Shown here: piece by piece, positions 33,701 to 46,400 of the stretch
How the letters are laid out: the number at the start of each line of letters is the position of its first letter
Position numbering within the stretch: position 1 is the first letter of the stretch
Assembly (NCBI GenBank): GCA_902806575.1
Contig: CADCXD010000008.1
Location: forward strand, 1,612,001-1,676,000
Length of the DNA stretch: 64,000 nt
Source: Jackrogersella multiformis
Lineage: Eukaryota > Ascomycota > Sordariomycetes > Xylariales > Hypoxylaceae
Direction of reading: 5' to 3'
Notes under the pieces: model-generated
Database searches by the model: none
Told to the model about the DNA's origin: nothing
What the model saw: only the letters and a program-made list of their open reading frames with translations
Program-made: the position numbers and the translations under genes

Positions 33701-36227
33701 GTTTATATTTTAAAGTTAATTTTAAATAAGGTTTTTTTATAACTTTCGTTTTATTTTTAATTGGCTTTTTAATTATTACGGTTTAATATATTTTATTTTA
33801 ATTTAATTATAAGATTTAACGAGGTGCGGCGTTAAAGTTATTTAAAAATTTAAGTCGAAGTTTTTAATTTTTATAATTTAAGGATAAAATAATTTTTATA
33901 AAGTTATATTTATTTATACTTTTTTTTATAATAAAAGTATAAGTTAAGTATTATTATTTTAAGGTTATTTTATAAAGGAGATTTTATTTAAATTTAATAA
34001 TAAGTTTTTATTATTAACGTTTTTTTTAATAAAATAAAAAAAAGTTTAATAATTATTACGTTTATAACGTTAATAAGATTTTTTATCTTTTTTTATTAAT
34101 TTATATTTATTTAATTAATTTTTTTAATTTAATTTTAAAGGCTTTAAATTAAAGCAAACCTTTTTTTTCTTAAAATATCGGGGTTAATTAATATGTTTTT
34201 ATATATTTAATTTGCTTTTTAAATAGCGGTAAGGAATTTTTTATTTATAATTAAAAGTCTTTTTTATTTAAAATAAATTAATTTAGTGATTTTATTAAGG
34301 AAAGTTTTAACGATATAATTTTAAAATATCGTTATAAATTATTAAATTATTTTATTAAGGTTTAATAATTTAATAAAATATTAAGTAATATCTTTTTAAT
34401 ATTTAAGCTTAATTTTTTTTTTAAATTGCGGTGTTTTTTTAAAAAATTTATAAAATGTTTTTAAAAAGTAATAATATATATTATTTAAGTGTTAAAGATT
34501 TTTAATTACATAATTTAATTTTTACGTTATTAATATTATAATTATGCTTTTTTAAATAATAACGATTTAATTTAATTAATGCGATGAAAATCTTTAAAAA
34601 AAAATTCCGTATATATTTTTAAATATATTTTAATCTTTATTTATTAAGTTTAAAATTTTAAAAGATTTTTATTATTATAAACGGCGGGTTTATTAAGTTA
34701 TATTAAATTAACGATAATTATAACGTAAAAAAAACGAATTAATTATTTTAAAGTAAAGGATCTTTATTATTATTTAAGGGCGTAAAATTACTTTAAAGTG
34801 GTTTTTTAAAATGATTTTTAAGTGATTTAAGGTTTTAAAATTAATTATTAAAATTAAAGTTATTTAAGTTATTATTAAATGTTTCGGCAGCTTTTTTAAA
34901 GGGAATTTTTATTTTATTTTCTTTAAATATAAAAAGATTAATTTTAACGAAATTAAATTATATTTAAGCCTTTTTAATTGTTTTTTTAATTTAAGCTTAT
35001 AAGAAAGATTATAAAAAAAAGAGGTTTTTTATTTAAGTTTTTAAATTAAAATATTTAATAAATAATATTTTAAAGTGTATTAAGTTTTTTTAATTAAAAA
35101 GATTTAAATTAATTAACGTTTTTAATATAATATACTTTTTAATATTTTTTAAAATAAAATTAATATTAATTAATTTATTAAAGGTTAATTAAATATTAAA
35201 TTTATTAAAAGCGGTTTAAATATAAGCTTTTAAGTTATTAAATTAACGGTAAGTTTTTACGTTAATATATATAAAGTTTATATTTTTTTTATAAAAAAGT
35301 TATTAATTTAAGATTTTTTAATATAAGCTTAATTTATTATTTTTTATTAAAAATCTTTTTGTTTTTTAATATTTTAATAAAAAATTTAAAAGGTTTATTA
35401 ATAATAATTAATTATTTCTTATCGGGCTTAATTATTTTATATATATTAAGTAATTATATTTTAAATTTATTATTTAAAATAAGTTATTTATTTATTTATT
35501 AATATTATATCGATTTAATTAAGTTAAATTATCGTATTATAAATTATTTAAATTATATTATATTAATTTTAAATTTAATTTTTATTAATAATTTAATTAT
35601 TTATAACGATAATAATAAATATTTAAATAATATAATAATTATCGTATATTTTTTAATAAAATTTAATAAATTATATAAAAAGGTTATTAAAATTAAAAAC
35701 GTTTTATATAATTATTTTATAATTTTAAAAATTATAAAGGATTATAATATTATCATTATTAAATTAAAATAATCCGGGAATAAAAAAAAGGTTTTAAAAT
35801 AATATATTTTTTATTTTAAATATTTTAATAAAGAATTACGTATTAAAGTATTATTTAATTTTAATAAATTTTTATAAACGATAATTTTTTTTAAATTTAC
35901 TTTTAACTTTGAAATTTTATAAGAAAAATATTATTAAGGATTTAAAAGATAATTTAAAATTTTATAAATTAATAAGTAATAAGGTTAAAATATAAATACT
36001 TAATTTAAATATTTATAAAATAATAAAATATAATTTTTTTTTATAATTATAATAATAAAATTAATAAATAAAATTAATATAATATATTTTAATAAAAATC
36101 TTTTTTAAGTAAATTAATTATTTATAAATAATTAAATTAAGGTAATTTTTTAAAAAAGATTAATTTTCTTTTAAAAAATACGTATTATTTTAAAAATAAG
36201 GTTTTTTTAAAATATAAAAAAATTATT

Positions 36228-36539
36228 TATAATAAAAATAATAAAGTTTAAAATTATAATTTAATTTTAAATAATAATTCTTTATAATTTTAAAGTTTTT
36301 ACCTTTTTTTTCTTTTTATAAAACGAGGCGTAATAACTTATATATATATAATTTAAATAATTTCTTAAACGTCGTTAACGCTTTCTTAATCCTATTAATT
36401 TAATCTTACATATATTAACTAAATTTTTTTAATTAACCTTATTTAATAACTTTATTTTATAAGTTTTAACATATCTTATATTTACTAATTTACATATATT
36501 AATCATACTTTGCTTTGTGGAGCCTATCCGTATGATACC
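36228..36539 (+). repeat. right terminal direct repeat (LTR)
   Basis: Counterpart of 30446-30758. Its last 50 bp are little mutated (TTGCTTTGTGGAGCCTATCC) and align to the left copy where every C has become T and every G has become A. Similarity stops at about 36539, which fixes the right edge of the element. Confidence 0.65.
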
Positions 36540-37297
36540 CTGGGAGCCCATCTCTTTGGCTGGACAGTCCGGTGCCGGCGAACGCACTCCTGGAGAGTGG
36601 CGGCTTGGAGCCTCTTCTTATACGTGGAGTAGGCTGGCGTTGGATGGAGTCGGTGCAGTAACTCACCCGCGTATCATTCTCCGCCGATGCAACATTGACG
36701 ATCGCTTCACTCTCAGATTCCTCAAAGTGCTCGTTAGAGTCCAATGACCCCGTAACTGATGAATTCGTGACTATAGACTTGGAAGACGAGTTGGTCTCCT
36801 CGGAGTATATGCTTTTGGATACGTGTTCATGCTCTTCGCTTTCATTGTCAGTATTCAGCTCGCAAAACTCGCCGTCCTCTAAATGAGACTCAATATCGAG
36901 ATAGGATGTATTCTCATCCTCGACGTGAGGTTTGAACAGAGTTTTTCGATAATACTTTGGTAGATGGATTACATTGGTGTAAGAAGACCTTATGCTCAGG
37001 TAGTGGATCTGGATCGGGAAGATCGTTAAAGTCATTACACTTCCTTAGAGTATCCATGAGGTCCTCGGGAGATAATATGTTACTCATCTTGGATAATGCT
37101 GTGTACTTAGATGTAAAAGGGGGTTGAGTAGCTCTCTGAATTAGCGTCACAAAGACGTCCGACAAATCGCTGAACCAGCTTGATGACAGTGCTGACTTAT
37201 TGTAGAGTACATCCTTTAAGTCAACTTTGATTGTTCTAATCTTAGATTTTAACAATAAACTTGCTAGACAACAGGAAGTCATTGAATTGCAAGGCAC
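36540..37297 (-). pseudogene. decayed or truncated unknown gene beside the element
   Basis: Two overlapping reverse frames appear to belong to one former gene. The first (37297-36914) starts MPCNSMTSCCLASLLL and runs through ALSKMSNILSPEDLMDTLRK before a stop. The second, in another phase from about 36965, is acidic and Ser-rich (DIESHLEDGEFCELNTDNES) and runs on into the terminal repeat, where it ends at 36499 with element-derived residues. No intron of normal size links the phases; a one-base shift near 36960 would. No family is recognised. The 3' end was probably cut by the element insertion. A real but unusual gene is possible. Confidence 0.3.
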
Positions 37298-40200
37298 TTC
37301 TTTGTTCTCAACAAATTATGGGCTAGGTAGTAATCCACTTTTTGATGCTACGGGGTATCGTATTTCGTACCTATAGAATAAGATATACGGTATGTATTCT
37401 TTGACTTGAAATTACTTACTCGTAAGCTTTTCAAAGGATATCTAATGTAACGTTGGAAGGAATTCTAAACATAACTTGTCTAGATGGACGTTGATCCACT
37501 TCCGGTACCTATGTTTTCTATTACACGCAGGTCGTTAGATTATGGAATGGTATTAAGGCAGCTTAATTTTACGAGGCTCATAATTGTCTTGGAATGTTGC
37601 TGTTTTAGGAACGACGGAGCGGACCGAGTATGCCCGGCTTAAAACATACAGTAGATAGTCAAACCGTTAGATCTCAACTTATTAGTGATTCGTCATCTAT
37701 TCATAAAACACTAACGATTGTGGAGATTGCACTGCATCAATATCTTAGGTGCCAAACAGCCGAATTCGCCGGACTCTCCCGTCTTCGACTCTTCGTGCAG
37801 GAAGGTTCCTGCATACCCCTATTGTTATGCTTATTATTTGGGTCGGAATTAGAAATTCGAGGATGGCAGGATGGCTATGCTAACCACGGCTCGAAAGTAT
37901 CGTTCCATATCAAATTCCCAGATCGTAAACGCTTACGACGCTGTGATCACCGACCACGTTCATATCTACCTACCCTTACCTAAGGAGGTAAGTATCCACA
38001 CCGAACAAATTATAAGGACCTGTTTCACTTGATCAAATCTTTAGAATTTTATGCCTTGATCAAATCAATTAAATGATTACCTTCTGGACAATAGTCTTTG
38101 GCTCCCTGGCGTCCGGCCTAGAATCCCTCTGCACGTACACGTTGGTATAGACGCTAGAGATCACCCAATGCGGCTACGTGCTGCGATGTGACGATGACTC
38201 CTTGTACCGACGGCAGTTCGCCTGATGCGAGAGAACTTTAATAAGACGACGAGCTCCAAAGACTTCCCGGCTGTCATCGCACATTGGAACGAGAATTTCG
38301 TGTGAAATCCGGATGGAAGTTTCTCGACCGAGTCGACTCCAACGAATTTGACGCTTTCACAATGCGGGGGAAGTTCGATGACCTCGTGTAAACGGAGCAC
38401 GAGGAAATTGACCGAATTGTGAATCGAGACCCGAGACTCTGGAAACGAACCAATTAGGTCGACCGAACGTGGACGCGGGCCATGCATGTATCATATGCGG
38501 TACGACAAGTCCTACAGCAACAAGTGCCGTGCTACTTCTATTTACATTTTACGAATGTGCAAATATGAGGGCGTGACGCAGGAGTGATGTGATGTGAGTT
38601 CTGTCCTTTTTCTTTCTTTCTTTTCTTTTTTTTTTTTCTTCTGCACACTGAATTTTTGACTCCTTTTGTGCGAGACTAAAAATACAGTCATCCTCGCCGC
38701 TCTACTGGTTACCTGTTGCATTCCTGCACTAATTCTTGCGTCATAGAGGGGCTAGGAGGGCTAGACGGGATGCTCGGATGCCTCGTGTTCTGAGATAAAG
38801 TGATAATCGAATTTATGTAAGTCATTGGCCGAGTCCAACTGTTGTAGTTTCGTGGTTAGTAAGGCTGAATACAATACCAATACGGTAATCCCGTAACCCC
38901 CCTTTGCCGGTCATAAGCGACCCCGCCGCTGCGGCGAAGGAGGGGATATTGATTTGCGATTGGATTAGCGACTAAACCGTTCCTGAATTGCGGTAAGCGA
39001 AAAAGGATCTTCTCGTGAAGATAAAGCACCAGGGCCCGAGAAAACGACCTATGAAGTCATGTCGCATGAGGGGCCTTGGTAAGGCGTAGGCGAAGTGACA
39101 GTTTAGCTAACCCGGTGACCGTATCTGTCTGTCTGTTTCCTGAGCGCCGAGGGGATGACTCGATAGGTGCCATAGTTTAACGATGATCTGCGCTGTAATA
39201 GGGGAATAGCTTCGAGGATGGAACTACCTACTTGCTTACTTACATACCTAGCCAACTAGCGTCAACTTATCGTCGCTGAGGATACAGCATAAGAGGCTTA
39301 CGGTGACGCTTTTTTGTGGCAGAAAGTTGCCGGTAGCCATTCACAATCGATGTTATTTTCTTACCTGCCTACTTAAGTACACTAGATAGTGTGCGTATCT
39401 TAATGCATACCTAGCCTACCATATGTTACAATGGATATCAATGACCGATGTATTGTTACCTATATGTAAGTTATCAGTAGTGAGCTTCTAGACGTCATAC
39501 AGTTGTCAGCAATGGTGTAAGTCGCATATTCCTGCTGGGTTTGAAAGCTCAGGGGTTGTTACTGTATTGTTTTCATTTTATCTCATTTCTCAAAAAAAAT
39601 TTTATTTATTTATTATATGCTTTATTATCTTCGTGTCTTTCGGGTAACGGCCAGCCCTCGGCATATTTTTGGTCTCTGTGATTTAAGCTAGAGCGTTGTG
39701 GCTTAAGTCAGGTTTCTTATTAATAAATAAAAGTCCGCGCAATGCCATCTGTCGCCTCAGTGACGCTGTCATTGAATAGGTACTTACCTAGGTACGTATT
39801 ATTGAAATTGGCCTAGACTCGTCCAGATCTGACGAGCAGGCTAATTAATAGCTATGTAGAACCGGCGAACATGATGTTCTCAACGTCATAACGTGCCATC
39901 TTTTTCAGCCCGTCAGCCCGTATAGCTTCACGAACCACTCGCGGGTAACAAGACTACCGTGTAGGAATACTGTTATACCCCGCAGCGGCAGCACCGCATC
40001 GTCTGGTGATAATATCGTATAGTGTACATAAACCGACCTAAAGTGAAAGGGATTGTCTCTCTGATACAAAGAATCGATGGTCAGAAAAGGAAAAAAAGGC
40101 CCATGCTGCCGTGTCCCCCGCTCCGAGTTGTACAATAAAGAGGGCTGTGATCGTCGAGCACTAGACCCGACACAGCATGTGGCTTTGTGCATTCTTGCCA

Positions 40201-41075
40201 GCTAAGCAAAGCCGATGCATGGAAGCAGATGCGCCCAAATGCGTAGTGACGCCCCAGCAGTAGACCCTAATCTCGTATTGCTCTTTAAACATGCCTACTA
40301 TGTAGTGACAGATAGAGGAAGAAAGTATACATCTACCTGCCTTAGGTAGTGATTCCCTACGACATATTCCCTACAATCATACCACCTACCGATATGTAGT
40401 ATGCGCTTCGGTAGACGCTCGATGGTACCAATCGTACATGCATACACTACAAATGTACATGCATCCATGGGTTCATGGGTTCAGCTCCCCAGCCTCATTC
40501 GGCACAAGCGCCAGCCCATCATAACCGTTCCTGGGATCCCTAACCTCGAAAAGTCCTAGTGTGCCTAGTGTGGCCTGCATGGGTTTGTCCTGTTCCCACA
40601 GGCCAGTGTAATAGTACAGCTTCTGCGAATCAACATGTTGAAGCTATGACGTCTCCTAGGATCCTTTTTTTTCGGAACATTTCCTTTGAAGCAGTCACTT
40701 AAAAGCAAAAAAAGAGACACAATGAAAAAGGATCTGCGTCTTGCAACTGAGATAACGATCGTCAATTTGTTTTCTGGGGCTCACAAGCCCGCTGCGGTAC
40801 CATTATCATAATTATACATATAGACCATGTCCATCACTCGACCTCGCCCACATACAACAACACAACGATGGATAGGGATCTCGACATTACCTCTACACTC
40901 TTTATATAATAAATAATAATAACAACAACCTAGGATCCTAGCTTGCCGTGACCTTGACGATTACCCATCTCATCTTCGTGGATCTCATCGGCGACGTCCC
41001 TTCACATCGTCTCTAATATATACCTAGGTACTAATAGTAATTACCACCCCAGAGTTACGACTACTGATCGGCGCC
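37298..41075. other. gene-poor intergenic region
   Basis: About 3.8 kb without a supported gene. Small frames at 37630-37983 (+), 38161-38487 (-), 39905-40192 (-) and 40565-40765 (-) have no motif and no splice-supported continuation. A polypyrimidine tract lies at about 38606-38640, and a C-rich/G-rich imperfect hairpin around 38897-38945. CCTAGG palindromes reappear at 39786-39795 and 41021-41030, after a gap reaching back to about 29200. Confidence 0.45.
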
Positions 41076-42340
41076 ATGCGGTTCAACCTCGCCTCTCAGG
41101 CCCTCTGCGGCGCCGTCGCCGTATCGGCCTTGACGGTCCCGCGTCCCGTCGAGAAGCGGCTACAACTCATCGACCTAAAACAGTTCGGCAGCTTCCCGAC
41201 CATCTCGCCCGAGCAAGCCCACGCCGAGGCCCAGCCGCTCTCGAGCCCTCTGTCTGACGGCCCGCAGTTCGCCGGGTTCAAGACCACCACCAACAAGGCC
41301 CCCGCCACCGCCGCCGCCGAGGAGGTATCCGCAGCGGCCGCCGACGGCTCCTGCGACCGGAACAACCCGGCGGTTCGCTTCGAATGGCGGAACTACTCGG
41401 CTGGCGACCGACGAGCCTTCGTCGACGGCATCAAGTGTCTCATGGACAAGCCCTCGTCGGGATCGTTCCAGGGCTCCAAAAGCAGATACGAAGACATCGT
41501 GTCGGTGCACCAGCAGCTCACCCCTACCATTCACCAGCGCGCCGTCTTCCTCCCGTGGCACCGATACTACGTGTCGGTGTTCGAATCGCTGATGCGCGAG
41601 GAGTGCGGGTTCAACAGAGCATTCCCGTGGTGGGACGAGACGCTGGATGCCGGCAAATTCGCCCAGTCCGATCTTTTTTCTGATCAGTACTTTGGCCCTC
41701 TTCCCGGCAAGACGTCTGATGGCCAAGGCACATGCATCGAGTCAGGCGTAAGCATTTTTCCAATTTCTCCAGCTCCCTCGAACGTATTAGTGGAATTGAC
41801 TAACTCGTATCCAGACATTTAAAAACCTCACACTCCACGTCGGCCCCGGCAGCGGGTTCCAAGACCACTGTCTCGCGCGGGCTGTCGATGAGAGCTTGAC
41901 GGGCACCGTCAGCGCGCAGTTCGTCCAGGACTGCAACTCGCGCACCTCGTACGACGACATGCGCGGCTGTCAGGAATTAGGGTATGCCTTCCCGTCCCCT
42001 CCATTACCTATCTAGCCAATACAGCATTACTAACATAGCTCACAGCCCGCATGCCTACGGCCACAACGGAGTCGGCGCCGTCATGGCCGAGGTGCAGGCC
42101 TCGCCCGGCGACCCCATCTTCTTCATGCACCACCTGTTCGTCGACCACTCGTTCCGCATCTGGCAGAACGCCGACGCCTCGCGCACCGCGAGCATCAACG
42201 GCTGCGCCGACACCAGCAACCCGTGCACCCAGATCACGATGGACTACGTCCTCACCTCCAACGGCCTGCGGCCAGACACCACCGTCAGGAATGTCATGGA
42301 CACCCTAGGCGGCTACCTTTGCTACCGCTACGACTACTAA
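41076..42340 (+). CDS. secreted short tyrosinase / catechol-oxidase-like copper enzyme
   Basis: Exons 41076-41747, 41815-41981 and 42046-42340 give 377 residues. Signal peptide about 1-18, then a likely propeptide with Ala-rich low complexity (about 70-92). Copper site A: H145 (SVHQQLTP), H153 (TIHQRAV) and H162 (LPWHRYY). Copper site B: H282 and H286 (PHAYGHNG) and H308/H309 (FFMHHLFVDH). FPWWDET and the final GGYLCYRYDY support the fold. There is no C-terminal shielding domain, so it resembles the short secreted fungal tyrosinases rather than intracellular melanin enzymes. Reaction: oxidation of mono- or diphenols with O2 outside the cell, possibly for lignin phenols, pigments or defence. 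No pigment cluster is nearby. Coding DNA is GC-rich. Confidence 0.9.
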
Positions 42341-43411
42341 CTTCCCTTGTTAAAATATTGGATATTGGATATTAGACATACCTTATTGATTTACGGTCGC
42401 TCGTCTTAGAAGTATTTATCATGACGGTGGCTCGACCTTTCGTCATACCTACCTATTTATTACCCATGCGGAACATGGGCGGCGTTGAGGCTGTCGGGAG
42501 GGCTCTTTGGACGGATGCACAAAACAAAACCGGCTCTCAGCTGTCCATCTGATGATACCTTTAGAAAGGGGCCCACGAGTACAATCCTTATAAATTATAC
42601 CCAGCATAATGTTCAGTACATATTAACGCTATCAAGTATATTTTCAATCCAAGATATTTTTACTTCGTTCAATATGAGCACCCCCTGCTATTGTTATTTT
42701 TAGATTCTTTGACCTATTTACACTATGGAGGGTTCCGCTCGGCTATTAGGAGGTAGGTAGCCTTATGCCTCCTGCATCCTAACCCTCCAAATGTAACACA
42801 CCCGCACACCATCTTTTTCACTCATCATGATCAACACGTGTTCCAATACTACAATAAATCTGAAACAATGGATCATTCACTCTGTCTGGCCCTCTTGTTT
42901 ATATTTTCATAAATTTTCAGGAGAACCTTGAATTGGGTAGTCCATAAGCTGGTAATCTCGCGATTGAAAATTGCAGAGTACGTCCTGCGATCATATTACC
43001 CCTTTTTGTAGGCCTTGGTGGGTGTGAAGCCGTAGGTTATGCTCTGTAATTAAAAAATCGCGCAATGTTTATTAGTTCCCTAGGTACCTACCTAGGTAGG
43101 TATGCTTCTCACGATGCCTATCAAACCAAATTTCTGTAGAATTTTCTTCCACCAACCATTTCAAATAATATATACACCACTAGTATACAAATGAGCGTAT
43201 AGTATATATCGATACCGAGTAATTTGTTCAGCCATGGACGCTTCTAATCAATTTGCTTAAACCTTCATCGACCAGCTCTGAGATCTTATTGCTTAGTACA
43301 AGGGAACAACACCGGTTAGGAAAGTCTCCGCTTCCCTTACTCTCCCCACCACTACAAGTGGGAATAACAAGATGATAACATACCACGTAAATACGGAATC
43401 GGATCGACTAC
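42341..43411. other. convergent intergenic region
   Basis: Between the tyrosinase (+) and the NO VEIN-like gene (-). No gene seen. A strong CCTAGG palindrome pair occurs at about 43079-43101. Confidence 0.5.
43079..43101. repeat. CCTAGG palindrome cluster
   Basis: Reads CCTAGGTACCTACCTAGGTAGG, two interleaved copies with dyad symmetry. One of the densest examples of the dispersed family. Confidence 0.65.
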
Positions 43412-46400
43412 CTACCTTACTCGACTGAGAGGCTGAACCGTCCATCTGTCGGCCTTAAAGTCCAGGTGTCCTTCTTCGGCGAGCCGGGCAGGGTCGACAT
43501 AAATATCGACACCAATCCGATCGCTGTAAAGGTTGTAGACGCGGAAGATGATATACACAGAATCATCTGTAGACAGTGTACGCATCTTGGTCCATTGGGC
43601 ATGGCTCATGAAGAAGGGTGTATTCCAGGACCTCGGGGTTGTCTTCACCTCGAAAAAGTATTTTGGTCTGGAGTTTTGCCACCTGTCCTGTAGGTATCCC
43701 TTTTCTATGAGAGCTTCCGTTAATGTTCCGTTGTCGTCTTTATACTGAAGGTCCGATATTTCGATCCCTCTCCAGCTGGGCATATTGGCGTAATCCGGAT
43801 GAGTCGTTACGTATCTCCTAATGGTGCTCGTCCAATTAGAACGATTGAAACCTCCGAGACATGGGTTCATCGAAGATAGAAGCTCAAACACCTAAGGAAC
43901 TTTTGTTAGCACCCCTTTTAATTGAGATCATGATCGATGCAACTTACAAATAGTTCTCCCGCAGCCCCGACCATCTTATCGCGCTCAGTGCTGCCGCCAA
44001 ACAAATCATATTCGTTGAATGTTCTAATCGGTTCGTCTAGGAGCTCGGAGAGGCTAGATGGTATAGAAAGGAGTCGAGCTCTCTTAGCCAACGATATTAC
44101 CTTTGACAGAAGCGCGCGATACTCGACAGCTGAAAAGCTCTGTCGTTCAATTGTGCGTGGAATAGGTGACTCGGGCGATAAGTTTTCTCGTCTGAATGAA
44201 GAATAAGTTTTGGCTGGGCTTGGGCTAGGACTGTGATAGAACGCAGGATCGGTGTCTGGCGTCTCTTGTCCGAAATAATCATCTTCGCGGTCGAAAGTGG
44301 GCGTTCTTTGGGGCGTTCTTGGTTCTGACAAAGGTGAGCCTATTCTTCGAGGAGTAGACGGCTCCACTACTGTCGGGGTTGAAGCAAGAATGGGAGTGGA
44401 TTGGTCAGGGATGGTTTCAACTTCTCGTTCTCGTTCAGGAATATCAACTCCAATAACACCCTGCTCGTTAAGGTATCCTTCGATATATGATACTTTAGCG
44501 AATAATACTCCTTGAATGAGAAACGTTCCATTGGAATCGATATCTTTGTGGACGTGTGTCGAAGGGTCGGTCATCATCCACTTCATGAGGCGGCTTGGAA
44601 GACTATTAAGAAATGAAACATATCGTCGATTCTCGTCGTGCGGTACGTATATTTCTAGGCCGTTGTTATCATCAATGTAGATCTCGCCTCTGTCAACTTC
44701 TTCGGTTACTATCTGTCCGTCGATTGTGATCATCAGTGTTGTTGATATTTTTTCTGTCTTCCAGGTGCGTAAGTTACGAAGCAAGTCGTAGAACGCTTGA
44801 CCATCCCCTTCAACTCGAGGGCTCTTGAAATGGGTCGCAATACTGCGAGCATTTTGTTAGTTGATGAACTTTAAGTATAGTGTTACGGAGCAGTAAGTAC
44901 CGAAGTAATCCGTAAGCCTTCTTGCTGAGATCTTGAGTTGGGTCTGATAGGGGTACTTTGATGCCCGAGTCCAAAACGGATGTTTCTTTGACTAATCGTG
45001 ATATATATCGATGTTCGAGGCCCGCCCACTTCATGAAATCTCTCAACTGGCAAACTTCGTTCATGGTGAAATCAAGAACTTTCACTCTATTGCCGAAGAT
45101 TTCGCCAAGTAACTTGCGGTCGACGATGGCAAACTCTGCATCCGAAGCATGCAAATTTACCTGACCGCTTACATCTCGGACTGGCAGAATATGACGTTGT
45201 AATAAAGTCTCTGCTGGAGCATCTGGGGTACCTAGTTCGAGCTGTGAGTTCAAAGTCCATAGGAGATCCTTGAGGTGCTCTACATTGGCTTCTGGAGCCA
45301 ACTCGAGCAACTCGTTGTAGACAATGTTTGCATCAAGCATGCGCACACCAAGCTTTTCGACAAAAAAGCTCTCCATATCATTGTCGTATACGGTGCTCAA
45401 GTTTATTTTCCCTCGAATCGATGAGGGCGCAGACCACAGGCACTGAGGTAGGTTAAACCACTTTTGAGAGCCCACATCTGCGAATATCAGAGCATGGGTT
45501 TTGAATTCATTCCTGCCACCATAGTTGTCAGTCTCCATGGGAACTCTCAGAAAAGGAACTATATCTTACCTTATATCTGATAAGTCAGCATTGGAGATTC
45601 TCATTTTGCTGAGATGCTTGTACAGATCTTGAACTAGAGAAAACCGAGAATGCTCTCTAGCAGAACTGAGACCCTTGAGTTCATCCACAATATTTTTCCA
45701 CGAACACTTCTGGATACCTAGGGTATCACGCAGGAACTTCTTGAGGTTAGAGAAGTCAAGACTAGACCTCTCAAAAGCTGTGCTGTATAACGGCAAGATC
45801 GGACACGTATTTCCCATGTCTTTTGGACCATCAAGAACGCATTCACTTGGCGAAACCCAACCAAACTGCTTATTCTCACAAGGGGGAGACAAAACGCCTT
45901 TCTTATCTTTGAAGAAGTCTCTAAATTATTCATTAGTTAGTTAGATCTAAATAGACGTAATTTAGAAAATAATGTGACGTACTGAATCTTATCTCGTTTC
46001 TTGTCTTGTGTATCTTTGTCGCTGGAGTCGAAACACTCTACGTATATACGTAAATATAAATACGGGATACGAGAAGGATCTACCAGGCTGGTTGAATCCA
46101 AGCTTCTGGACTGTATATAGCTGAGTATATCAAGGTAAAAGTCAAGATCGGCATTAGCCTGTACTCCAAAATTTTTCAAGAAATCCCATTGTAATAATCG
46201 CTCTGAGCTATCACCCAGATCAAGGAACGGGAAGAATTCTCCATGTCGCATGAACTCATCACGCTTTCCCAATAGTGCAGGAAAGGGGAGGTATGTCTTC
46301 GAGAGAGTCATATTTCGGCCACCTCGACACGGTACCTGTAGATTCTTCAAGTCATCCACCCGCTCCTGTGGTAAGCAAAGGTCTTCATCGTTCCAACTAT

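Larger units (their letters stand above)
30446..36539. mobile_element. RIP-degraded LTR retrotransposon
   Basis: About 6.1 kb of extremely AT-rich DNA bounded by direct repeats of at least 312 bp. Differences between the repeats are almost all C/T or G/A, the signature of repeat-induced point mutation. No open frame above 60 codons survives on either strand in the interior, so gag and pol cannot be identified and the superfamily (Gypsy or Copia) is open. Size and terminal direct repeats argue for an LTR retrotransposon. Remaining cytosines are mostly in CpG and CpT steps, so CpA has been nearly exhausted. The outer edges of both repeats keep more G and C than the inside. Nested or multiple elements cannot be excluded. 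Confidence 0.7.

Noticed and set aside
31000..36200. Attempt to see reverse transcriptase or integrase in the AT-rich block
   Set aside because: Stops occur every few codons in all frames; no conserved motif could be read with confidence, and no ancestral sequence was rebuilt.
38897..38945. C-rich then G-rich segment resembling a hairpin, considered as an RNA gene
   Set aside because: Pairing is imperfect, and no tRNA, 5S, snRNA or snoRNA boxes could be confirmed around it.
41175..41726. 183-codon reverse frame opposite tyrosinase
   Set aside because: Antisense to the copper-site exon; composition explained by GC-rich complementary codons.
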